DNA from: an uncultured Oscillospiraceae bacterium
Lineage (GTDB): Bacteria > Bacillota > Clostridia > Oscillospirales > Oscillospiraceae
Reading direction: 5' to 3'
NCBI GenBank assembly: GCA_902497145.1
Contig: CABVDR010000004.1
Location: 24,922-88,921, forward strand
DNA: 64,000 nucleotides
Position 1 is the stretch's first letter, and every line of letters begins with the position of its first letter. The notes below the pieces were generated by a model. That model was not told the origin of the DNA, did not search any database, and was given only the letters and a program-made list of their open reading frames with translations. This document shows, one piece after another, positions 7,967 to 15,188 of the stretch. The translations under genes were made by a program, and so were the position numbers.

Positions 7967-9205
7967 ATGCTGTTAAAAGAACTGCACCTGGGCAACGCCC
8001 AGGAGACGGTGGACATTCGGGTCACCGACGGGAAGTTTGCACAGATTGCTCCCAGCCTGGAGCCCATCCCGGGGGAGGAGACGATCACCGATTGCGCGGG
8101 CAAGATGGTGCTGCCCCCCTTTGTGGAGTCCCATGTGCACCTGGACACCTGTCTGACGGCGGGCCGCCCCCGCTGGAATCTCACCGGCACCCTGTTTGAG
8201 GGTATCCAGTGCTGGGAGGAGTACAAGCCCTCCCTCACCAAGCAGGAGGTGAAGGAGCGAGTCAACAAGGCCATCCGCATGCAGGCGGCCAACGGCATCC
8301 AATATGTGCGCACCCACGTGGATATCAACGACCCTAAGCTCACTGCTCTGGAGGCCATCCTGGAGCTGCGGGAGGAGGTCCGGGATTACATGGACATCCA
8401 GATCGTGGCCTTCCCCCAGTACGGCATCTTGAGCTACCCCAAGGGGGCGGAGCTTCTGGAGCAAGCCCTGAAAATGGGAGCCGACGCGGCGGGAGCCATC
8501 CCCCACTTCGAGTTTACCCGGGAGTACTCCGTGGAGTCCCTGAACATCTGCTTTGACCTAGCCCAGAAGTACAATAAGCTCATTGATGTCCACTGTGATG
8601 AAATTGATGACGAGGCCTCCCGGGGGCTGGAGACCCTGGCCACCCGGGCCTATGAGACGGGCATGAAGGACATGGTCACCGCCTCTCACACCACCGCCAT
8701 GCACAGCTACAACAATGCCTATGTCATCCGCCTTATGCGCATCCTCAAACTCTCCGGCATTAACTTTGTGGCCAACCCCTGTGTCAACGTCCACTTGGGC
8801 GGCCGGGCCGACACCTATCCTAAGCGCCGCAGCATGACCCGGGTGAAGGAGCTCACTGACGAGGGCATCAACGTCTCCTTCGGCTCCGATGATATCTTTG
8901 ATCCCTGGAACCCCCTGGGCAATGCCAAGATGCGGGACCAGGTCTTTATGGGCCTGTATACCGGCCATATGCTGGGCTATGACGAGATCGTCAACTCCTA
9001 CCACTTTGTCACCACCAACGCTGCCCGCACCCTCCACCTGGGGGATGACTACGGCATTGGGGAGGGGAAGGACGCCAACTTCGTCATCCTGGACGCCAAG
9101 GACTGGTACGACGCCCTGAACTACGATGCGCCCATCTTGCGCAACTACCGGAAAGGAAAACTCCTTGCCAGTACAGCTCCAGTAGAGTCCCAGGTATTCT
9201 TCTGA
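7967..9205 (+). CDS. codA: Cytosine deaminase
   Basis: This 412-residue amidohydrolase converts cytosine to uracil and ammonia, feeding imported cytosine to pyrimidine salvage. Metal and active-site blocks are visible: SHVHLD (about residues 51-56), the HVDIND segment, the HCDEIDD box after the barrel strand, HTTAMHSYNN, and the SDDIFDPWNPLG block whose Asp activates water. Length is normal for CodA. It follows codB in the same operon. Confidence 0.95.
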   Translation: MLLKELHLGNAQETVDIRVTDGKFAQIAPSLEPIPGEETITDCAGKMVLPPFVESHVHLDTCLTAGRPRWNLTGTLFEGIQCWEEYKPSLTKQEVKERVNKAIRMQAANGIQYVRTHVDINDPKLTALEAILELREEVRDYMDIQIVAFPQYGILSYPKGAELLEQALKMGADAAGAIPHFEFTREYSVESLNICFDLAQKYNKLIDVHCDEIDDEASRGLETLATRAYETGMKDMVTASHTTAMHSYNNAYVIRLMRILKLSGINFVANPCVNVHLGGRADTYPKRRSMTRVKELTDEGINVSFGSDDIFDPWNPLGNAKMRDQVFMGLYTGHMLGYDEIVNSYHFVTTNAARTLHLGDDYGIGEGKDANFVILDAKDWYDALNYDAPILRNYRKGKLLASTAPVESQVFF

Positions 9206-9221
9206 TTTCCTGAGAAATGCC

Positions 9222-9257
9222 ATACGCCGCAGAGCAGCTGCTCTGCGGCGTATTTTC
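9222..9257 (+). terminator. Intrinsic terminator after codB-codA
   Basis: A perfect 32-base inverted repeat (ATACGCCGCAGAGCAG and its complement, 9222-9253) is followed by TTTT. There is no T-run in the minus direction, so it mainly serves codA. Confidence 0.85.
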
Positions 9258-9282
9258 GTAAGGGGAATAAACTTGCTTATCC

Positions 9283-10983
9283 TTATAGCCGTAAGCCTCG
9301 ATGGCGATTAAAGCAGGCGAAGAGCTCCTGCTTCCGGGGACGGGCGAGGAAGGGGACGCTGAAGCGGTTCCCGCACAGGGTCTCCAGGCCCTTCTGGTCC
9401 ATCAGAGCCTCCAGCTCCGCCACGATCTGGCGCAGGGTGTGTCTCCCGTCCATAAGGTGCTGCTGGGCATACACCATGGCGTAGCCCAGGGCGGCGGACT
9501 GCTCCCCGTCCCGCAGCTGCTCCACATATCGCAGGTCGATGGTCTCCCGGTTGATGGACACCCCGTCCCGGCCCAGAGCTTTGAGCTTGATGCGGTCGCC
9601 GCGAAATTCCGGAGAAGGGCTGGGGCAGCGCTGAAAACTGGGAGCGTCAGCAGGGGGCAAGGGGGTGGAGGAAGCCGGGAACGCGGCGGCCTCCTGTTTG
9701 GCCAGTGCAGTGATGTCCTTGAGGACGTAGCGGTCCATTTGGAGGATGGTGTCCGCCACGTGGAAGTAGGCCCCGGAGCTCCCGGCCACCAGGATGGTGG
9801 AGACACCTTGGCGGGTATAGAGCTCCCGGACCCGGTCAATGAAGGGGGTAATGGGTTCCATGTCACGGTGGATGACCCGCTGCATCAGCTCGTCCCGGAC
9901 CATGAAGTTGGTGGCGCTGGTGTCCTCGTCGATGAGCAGCAGGGAGGTCCCCGCCTCCAGAGCCTCCACCACGTTGGCCGCCTGGGAGGTGCTGCCGCTG
10001 GCGTCCTCGGTGACAAAGGCAGTGGTGTCCTTCCCGTTGGGCAAGTCGTTGATGAACATGGAGATGTCGGTGCGGCAGATGCTGCGGCCGTCCTCGGAGC
10101 GGATCTTGATGGCGCTCTGGTCGGTAATGACATACTCCCGGCCATCCCCGGCGATGTGATTATAGACCCCCAGCTCCAGGGCCTTGAGCAGGGTGGACTT
10201 CCCGTGGTAGCCGCCGCCGACAATCAGCGTGACCCCCTGCCGGATTCCCATGCCGGTGAGTTTGCCCCGGTGGGGCAGTTCCAGGGTCACCGACAGCTCT
10301 TGAGGGGAGTGGAAGGGGACCGCGTCCTTCATGGGCAGGGCAGAGACGCCGGAGGCCCGGGGCAGGATGCTCCCGTCGGCCACAAAGGCGCACAGTCCAA
10401 GCTGGGGCAGCATGTCCCGAATGACCTGCTGGTCCTCTGCCAGATCGGCAATGGCCTGGAGCCGTGTCTGGTCCAGATTGCGGAAGAACAGGCTGGACTG
10501 CACACACCGGGGAAGCAGGTCAAAGAGAATTTTCTCCAGCTCCCTGGCATTGATGGTGCGGCCATTGGCGGGGAAGCCCACCTCCAGGCGCAGAACGATC
10601 TCACCAGTGTTGGGGTTGAGCTGACAGGCGGTGCGCTCCAGCACCTCCTGGCCGCAGCGGCTGATGGAGATGAGGCCGCTGTGTCCCGAGCCCTTGGCCT
10701 GGAAAGAGGACTGATTTGCCAGGCGGCCAAACTGGCGGGTCAGTTCGTCCTGGAGCGCAATACGCTGACAGGGCAGCCGGTAGAGCTCGGCAGGAAAGCT
10801 AGCTTGCCGCCCGACTACGTGGATGCTCACCTTGGAGGGCGCGGCGAAGGGGTCCCCCTGCACGTGGTCAATGGACAGCACATAGCCGGGGAACTGGTAG
10901 GTTCCCCGGGTGTCCTTGTAGGCGGGATAGCTCCTCCGGTCGATGCGGGAGAGCAGGTTTTTTAAGTCGTTGGATGTCTGCAT
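9283..10983 (-). CDS. Predicted ATPase of the ABC class (stand-alone)
   Basis: This 566-residue soluble protein is of the conserved ABC-class ATPase family that lacks membrane domains. It has a Walker A GGGYHGKST (about residues 256-264), a signature-like SGSTSQAAN (about 329-337) and a Walker B LLLIDEDTSAT (about 348-358). The N-terminal third is family-specific and the C-terminal third contains a helical tail. Function is not established for this family. The ATG at 10983 is preferred to an upstream in-frame start because AGGAGG lies seven bases before it. It diverges from a TetR gene with a shared 180-base control region, so it may be a target of that regulator. Confidence 0.85.
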   Translation of the reverse strand: MQTSNDLKNLLSRIDRRSYPAYKDTRGTYQFPGYVLSIDHVQGDPFAAPSKVSIHVVGRQASFPAELYRLPCQRIALQDELTRQFGRLANQSSFQAKGSGHSGLISISRCGQEVLERTACQLNPNTGEIVLRLEVGFPANGRTINARELEKILFDLLPRCVQSSLFFRNLDQTRLQAIADLAEDQQVIRDMLPQLGLCAFVADGSILPRASGVSALPMKDAVPFHSPQELSVTLELPHRGKLTGMGIRQGVTLIVGGGYHGKSTLLKALELGVYNHIAGDGREYVITDQSAIKIRSEDGRSICRTDISMFINDLPNGKDTTAFVTEDASGSTSQAANVVEALEAGTSLLLIDEDTSATNFMVRDELMQRVIHRDMEPITPFIDRVRELYTRQGVSTILVAGSSGAYFHVADTILQMDRYVLKDITALAKQEAAAFPASSTPLPPADAPSFQRCPSPSPEFRGDRIKLKALGRDGVSINRETIDLRYVEQLRDGEQSAALGYAMVYAQQHLMDGRHTLRQIVAELEALMDQKGLETLCGNRFSVPFLARPRKQELFACFNRHRGLRL

Positions 10984-11093
10984 GAAAGGGTTCCTCCTGT
11001 GAAACGGAACATTGTTTGTCATCTATTGTATGCCACCCCCGGGGAGGAAAGCAAGGGAGAAGGTGCACTTTGTGGAAGCAGTACATCTTCTTC

Positions 11094-11122
11094 TTGTATT
11101 ATGGAGACAGCTGTGATAGAAT
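11094..11122 (+). promoter_or_regulatory. Promoter of the tetR-family gene
   Basis: TTGTAT (11094-11099), 17 bases, TAGAAT (11117-11122). The -10 box lies inside the left arm of the inverted repeat at 11115-11145, as expected for an autorepressed gene. Confidence 0.5.
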
Positions 11123-11145
11123 AAAAACAATTCTTATATTCTATC
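11115..11145. promoter_or_regulatory. Candidate TetR operator: GATAGAATA inverted repeat
   Basis: GATAGAATA (11115-11123) and its exact complement TATTCTATC (11137-11145) are separated by 13 bases. The repeat sits between the divergent ABC-class ATPase and tetR-family genes, and one arm overlaps the likely -10 box. This is a typical arrangement for self-regulation by the adjacent TetR protein. Confidence 0.5.
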
Positions 11146-11165
11146 TTTATTTGGGGGAGGTAGCC

Positions 11166-11780
11166 ATGCCTAAAGTCGCGTATTCGGAGCAGGAACGGGA
11201 ACAGATCCGTGCTTCCCTGATGACCACCGCGCTGGAGCTGATGGCTAAACAGGGGGTCCAGCACACCACGGTGGAGCAGATTTACAAGGCGGTGGGCATC
11301 TCCCGCACCTTTTTCTATACCTTCTTTCCCACCAAGGAGGATCTGGTGGTGGAGGCCCTGTACCTCCAGCAGCCTAAGATTTTGGCCTACGCCAAAAGTC
11401 TGATGGAAGATCCGGAACGCTCCTGGCGGGATGGGGTGGAACAGTTTATCCGCTCCTGCTGTTACGGAGAACGAAACGGAATTGCGGTTTTGACCGTAGA
11501 AGATCAGCAGCGCATTTTCCGGCGGCTCTCAAAAGAGAGCTACTGCATGTTCCGGGAGAAACAGGCCAGATTGTTTGGCAGCCTGCTGGAGTGCTTTGGC
11601 GTGGGGGCGACCCGGGAGCGGATCAGTCTCTTCACCAATCTCAGCCTGTCGGTCATGATCATCCGCCGGGCCATTCCCGATACCCTGCCCCTGTTTGTTC
11701 CCCAGGCAGCGGACGAGACGGTAGATATCCAGATCAACGCCATCGTGAATTGGCTGGAGGGGCTGCGGGAAACAACCTAG
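11166..11780 (+). CDS. TetR/AcrR-family transcriptional regulator
   Basis: This 204-residue regulator has an N-terminal helix-turn-helix (about residues 10-55; LELMAKQGVQHTTVEQIYKA then ISRTFFYTFFPTKEDLV) and a helical ligand-binding half typical of TetR dimers. The ATG at 11166 follows GGGGGAGG. Ligand and targets are unknown. The inverted repeat in its promoter and the divergent ATPase gene suggest local control. A terminator follows. Confidence 0.88.
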   Translation: MPKVAYSEQEREQIRASLMTTALELMAKQGVQHTTVEQIYKAVGISRTFFYTFFPTKEDLVVEALYLQQPKILAYAKSLMEDPERSWRDGVEQFIRSCCYGERNGIAVLTVEDQQRIFRRLSKESYCMFREKQARLFGSLLECFGVGATRERISLFTNLSLSVMIIRRAIPDTLPLFVPQAADETVDIQINAIVNWLEGLRETT

Positions 11781-11783
11781 TAT

Positions 11784-11827
11784 AGAATCCGTCCGGACGG
11801 AGTGCGGCAGCTCCGGCGGATTCTTTT
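11784..11827 (+). terminator. Terminator after the tetR-family gene
   Basis: AGAATCCG(TCCGG) pairs with CCGGCGGATTCT and is followed by TTTT. Confidence 0.7.
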
Positions 11828-11954
11828 TCATCCAAAATAAAGACAAAATAGAAAAATCATTTTTATTATAACATGAGGACCAGGCAGTACCTGTTCATAC
11901 CGCGGCAACCTAGCCGCGTGAAGAAAACCATATGATATTTAGGAGGAAACGACC

Positions 11955-12440
11955 ATGGGATTTTTCAGCAAGCTATTCAAAGGTCCCGAGATCGACATGG
12001 AGAAGAGCAACGCCAACGCAAAGAAAATGCGGCAGCTCTTCAACCAAGTGGTGGAGAACGGAGACGATTACCGGCTGATCTTTGGGTATACAGAAGATGT
12101 GTCCCGGTTTAATTACGGCTTTGTCCACGGCAGCAAGACCAAGATCGGCAATCTCATTGTGGGCTGGAATGAGGACAGCCAGACCATCGTGGCAGTGCCC
12201 ACCGTGCCGGACCTCTCCGGCTGCGGCGACCCCACCTATTACCGCCGCAGCGAGATCCTGAAGGCCTACCGCAACAAATACCCCACGGACGCCTTTATCA
12301 TCTATCCGGACAAAAAGAGCTACCTGGGCATCAACGCCTACGACTGGCTGGAGGATGAGTCGCTGTATGTCTACGTGTCCCAGGAGGAGGAGCTGGCCGC
12401 CTTCACCGAGTTCTTTCTGAATCGGTTTGCCACCAAGTGA
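11955..12440 (+). CDS. Conserved hypothetical protein, 161 residues
   Basis: A soluble protein beginning MGFFSKLFKG, an amphipathic start often seen on small cytosolic proteins. A mixed alpha/beta body follows with strands such as YRLIFGYTEDVSRF and DAFIIYPDKKSYLGI. I recognise no family or catalytic motif. TTTAGGAGG before the start supports translation. It precedes a small membrane protein gene, and both are closed by the terminator at 12655-12708. Confidence 0.6.
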   Translation: MGFFSKLFKGPEIDMEKSNANAKKMRQLFNQVVENGDDYRLIFGYTEDVSRFNYGFVHGSKTKIGNLIVGWNEDSQTIVAVPTVPDLSGCGDPTYYRRSEILKAYRNKYPTDAFIIYPDKKSYLGINAYDWLEDESLYVYVSQEEELAAFTEFFLNRFATK

Positions 12441-12450
12441 GGCGGCTTCA

Positions 12451-12651
12451 ATGTCTCCGGGTGCACTAGGTGCGTTCCTTCTGGTCCTGGTGGGAATCTT
12501 TGTGTTGGGAAATCTCTGGTTTCATCTGGTGGAGACCCTACTGAACTGGGTGAAGCGCTGCCTGATAGGGGACAGAGAGACGGGGGCATGGCACCCCCTC
12601 CCCACGGACACAGAGGACCAGGAGGATACAGACCATAAGACAACAAAATAA
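12451..12651 (+). CDS. Small single-pass membrane protein, 66 residues
   Basis: Starting at ATG 12451, one hydrophobic segment (GAFLLVLVGIFVLGNLWF, about residues 6-23) is followed by an amphipathic stretch and a charged, acidic C-terminal tail. An in-frame TTG at 12427 could add eight residues and overlap the upstream gene. Being 11 bases past the preceding stop and just before a terminator supports it as a real second gene. No family recognised. Confidence 0.45.
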   Translation: MSPGALGAFLLVLVGIFVLGNLWFHLVETLLNWVKRCLIGDRETGAWHPLPTDTEDQEDTDHKTTK

Positions 12652-12654
12652 AAG

Positions 12655-12708
12655 TCCCCTGCTTCTGTGAGAAAACGGGTTAAACTCCACAGAGGCAGGG
12701 GATATTTT
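12655..12708. terminator. Bidirectional terminator between converging genes
   Basis: TCCCCTGCTTCTGTG (12655-12669) pairs with CACAGAGGCAGGGGA (12688-12702, one G-T pair). A/T-rich tracts flank both sides, serving the plus-strand genes on the left and the minus-strand EamA gene on the right. Confidence 0.8.
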
Positions 12709-12722
12709 ATGGGGAAATGCTC

Positions 12723-13577
12723 TTACAGCATCAGAAGTGTGCCCAGGACCACGCAGACTAGCCCGATGCCAGCCTTCCGGGAGAGGGTCTCACGGAATAC
12801 TACGTAGGAGAAACCGATGGTCACCAAAATGCTGAGCTTGTCAATAGGGACCACCACGCTGGCCGGGCCGTCCTGCAGGGCTTTGTAGTAGCACAGCCAG
12901 GAGCAGCCGGTAGCGATGCCGGATAACAAAATGAAGGCCAACTCCTTGCCGGGGATTCCACGGACAGAGGGTTGCTTTCCCTTGAAAAACACCACCAGCC
13001 ACGCCATGACTAGAACCACTCCGGTGCGCAGGGCGGTACCCAGATTGGACTCCACTCCGGTGATGCCAACCTTCCCAAAGATGGAGGTCAGGCTGGCAAA
13101 CACAGCGGACAGGACGGCGTAAATAAGCCAGGAGAAGCCAGACGCCTGGGCAGTGCTCTCTTTTTTCTGGATCATCAGCAGGGTTCCCGCAGCGATGGCG
13201 CATAGACCCACCAGTTTTTTCATGCCCAGCGGTTCGCCGAAGAAAACGACGGCCAGTAGCACGGTGAGAACGATGCTGCATTTGTCAATGGGGACCACTC
13301 TATTGATGTCCCCCAGCTGGAGCGCCCGGAAGTAGCACAGCCAGGAGGCGCCGGTGGCCAAACCGGATAGAATCAAAAACAGCCAGGTAAAGGCGGAAAT
13401 CCTGGTTATCTCGGAGGCGGAGCCCACCAAAAATACCATCAACCATGAAAAGATCAATACTACGATGGTGCGGATGGCAGTGGCCACGTCGGAATCTGTT
13501 TTCTTGATCCCGCATTTTGCCAGAACAGCTGTAATGCCGGCAAAAAATGCGGAACCCACCGCAAACAAGCCCCACAT
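12723..13577 (-). CDS. EamA-family (DMT) transporter
   Basis: This 284-residue inner-membrane protein has ten hydrophobic segments arranged as two similar halves (about 1-138 and 148-284). Each half contains the EamA pattern with a conserved FRALQLGDINRVVPIDKCS-like block (KALQDGPASVVVPIDKLS in the second half). Such carriers move metabolites, often amino acids or sugars; the substrate is unknown. AAGGAGG precedes the ATG at 13577, and a strong promoter lies at 13613-13641. Confidence 0.9.
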   Translation of the reverse strand: MWGLFAVGSAFFAGITAVLAKCGIKKTDSDVATAIRTIVVLIFSWLMVFLVGSASEITRISAFTWLFLILSGLATGASWLCYFRALQLGDINRVVPIDKCSIVLTVLLAVVFFGEPLGMKKLVGLCAIAAGTLLMIQKKESTAQASGFSWLIYAVLSAVFASLTSIFGKVGITGVESNLGTALRTGVVLVMAWLVVFFKGKQPSVRGIPGKELAFILLSGIATGCSWLCYYKALQDGPASVVVPIDKLSILVTIGFSYVVFRETLSRKAGIGLVCVVLGTLLML

Positions 13578-13612
13578 TGCGGTTCCCCTCCTTATGGTGG
13601 ATGTCGCAGTCT

Positions 13613-13641
13613 ATTATAGGCGGCTGATCATCTGGATACAA
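13613..13641 (-). promoter_or_regulatory. Sigma-A promoter of the EamA transporter gene
   Basis: On the minus strand TTGTAT, 17 bases, perfect TATAAT, about 35 bases upstream of the start. Confidence 0.7.
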
Positions 13642-13733
13642 GAGCCAAACGTATGCAGTACAAAGAAAACAGCAGAAGGAGAGACGTCTGGTTTTCTGGG
13701 AAAAAGCGGAGAAAAACGGCGGCAGAAACCCAA

Positions 13734-13762
13734 TTGAATTTGTGAAGTTTCGGTGATAAAAT
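13734..13762 (+). promoter_or_regulatory. Sigma-A promoter of the dehydratase operon
   Basis: TTGAAT (13734-13739), a 17-base spacer, TAAAAT (13757-13762). It leaves a 5' leader of about 140 bases before the ATG at 13911. Confidence 0.6.
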
Positions 13763-13780
13763 ACGTACATTCGAAATGTT

Positions 13781-13816
13781 GCGCGCCTGCATGTCTGTTT
13801 GCTGCGCGGGTTTTTT
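13781..13816 (+). terminator. Terminator-like hairpin in the dehydratase leader
   Basis: A five-pair GC stem (CGCGC at 13782-13786 with GCGCG at 13804-13808) with a long loop is followed by six T (13811-13816). It lies only about 20-45 bases after the predicted transcription start and before the first gene, so it may act as an attenuator. The rest of the 13578-13910 intergenic stretch holds the two divergent promoters and no other recognisable element. Confidence 0.35.
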
Positions 13817-13910
13817 GGCTGTTTTGGTCGAAGAACCCGCCGTTTTTTCTGGATAACAGGCCAGAAAAAAGACATCGGGTTGATTTCCATGGACTGAGAA
13901 AGGGAATATC

Positions 13911-15188
13911 ATGCAAGTAGTACAAACCTTTGGCCGCGTTGTATCCCAGTGGAGTGAGCCCCACCCTGACCGGGCCCAGGGGCTGCTGAAGCTGGGCTGG
14001 GAGGCCCAAAATTTAAAAAACAGGGTGCTGCCGGACAAACGCCTGCTTCCTGCGGATCAATATCTGGCGACCGTTATGATGGACGCCATGCTCAAACCGC
14101 TGCAAAAGCCGGAGTCATCGGCCATTGTCAGCGTCTTTACCCCCAGTGAGATCCTTTTGGAGGCGGGACTGAACCCTTACAATGTAGAGGGATTCTCCTG
14201 CTATCTGTCCGGCTCCCAGGCGGAGCGGATCTTTTTGCAGCAGGCGGAGAACGCCGGCATCTCCGAGACCCTGTGCAGCTACCATAAGACCTTTTTGGGT
14301 GCAGCGGACAAGGGGGTGCTGCCCCGGCCCAAGTGCATCGTCTACACCAATCTCACCTGTGATGCCAATCTGCTGACCTTCCGCCGCCTGGCCGAGATGT
14401 ACAAGATTCCGTATTTTTCCATTGATGTCCCCATGCAGCAAAATGAGGACAACATCGCCTACGTGGCCGATCAGCTGCGGAAGCTGGCCGGCTTTTTGGA
14501 GCAGGTGACGGGACGTAAGATCGATGCGGAGGCTCTCAAAGTACGGCTGCGCCGCAGCCGCCGTACCTTGGAGAAATTCCGGGACTGCCAGCGGGCGCGG
14601 GCGGACAAGTATGTGCCTTCTGACTTGGTCACGCCTCTATATAGCGGCATGGTAAACAACATTCTGCTGGGGAGCGAGCAGGTGGAGCACTATGTGGACC
14701 GGCTCTATGCCGACATTCAGAAGGCACCCCCCGCCCGAGGCAAGCGGATCTACTGGATGCACACCATCCCATTCTGGTCGGATGCGGTGCGCCATGCCCT
14801 GTCCTTCCGGGAGGAGGCGCAAATCATAGGCTGCGAGCTCAGTCAGACCTGTGAGCCGGACTTTGACCCGGAAAAGCCCTTTGAGGCCATGGCCTATCGG
14901 ATGGTCTACCATTCTCTGAACGGCAGCGCCCTGCGCCGCATCGAGGCCGGTATCCGCCACGCCAAGGAGGCCGGCGCGGACGGCGTGGTGTGGTTCAACC
15001 ACTGGGGCTGCAAGCACACCCTGGGAGCCGCTCAGCTGGCCAAGAAGAAGTTTGAAGAGCAGGGGCTGCCCTTGCTGGTTCTGGACGGCGACGGCTGCGA
15101 CCGCAGCCATGGCGGCGAAGGACAGACCTCCACCCGCCTGGAAGCGTTTCTGGAAATGCTGGGAGGGGAGAGAACAAGCTGTGAATAA
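13911..15188 (+). CDS. 2-hydroxyacyl-CoA dehydratase family subunit (HgdB/BcrB-like)
   Basis: This 425-residue member of the dehydratase/benzoyl-CoA reductase family carries an oxygen-sensitive Fe-S cluster for radical or low-potential reduction. Candidate cluster ligands are C122 (LCSYHK), C150 (NLTCDAN) and C367 (HWGCKHT). The C-terminal DGDGCDRSHGGEGQTSTRLEAF block is the family's typical closing motif. The following gene overlaps by eight bases and encodes the partner subunit fused to the activator. No CoA-transferase, acyl-CoA dehydrogenase or substrate-specific gene is nearby, so neither the substrate nor even CoA-ester chemistry is certain. Confidence 0.85.
   Translation: MQVVQTFGRVVSQWSEPHPDRAQGLLKLGWEAQNLKNRVLPDKRLLPADQYLATVMMDAMLKPLQKPESSAIVSVFTPSEILLEAGLNPYNVEGFSCYLSGSQAERIFLQQAENAGISETLCSYHKTFLGAADKGVLPRPKCIVYTNLTCDANLLTFRRLAEMYKIPYFSIDVPMQQNEDNIAYVADQLRKLAGFLEQVTGRKIDAEALKVRLRRSRRTLEKFRDCQRARADKYVPSDLVTPLYSGMVNNILLGSEQVEHYVDRLYADIQKAPPARGKRIYWMHTIPFWSDAVRHALSFREEAQIIGCELSQTCEPDFDPEKPFEAMAYRMVYHSLNGSALRRIEAGIRHAKEAGADGVVWFNHWGCKHTLGAAQLAKKKFEEQGLPLLVLDGDGCDRSHGGEGQTSTRLEAFLEMLGGERTSCE

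Noticed and set aside
9301..10965. A 554-codon plus-strand frame opposite the ABC-class ATPase
   Set aside because: Walker A, signature and Walker B are on the minus strand with a good ribosome site; the plus product is low-complexity Gly/Gln/Val.
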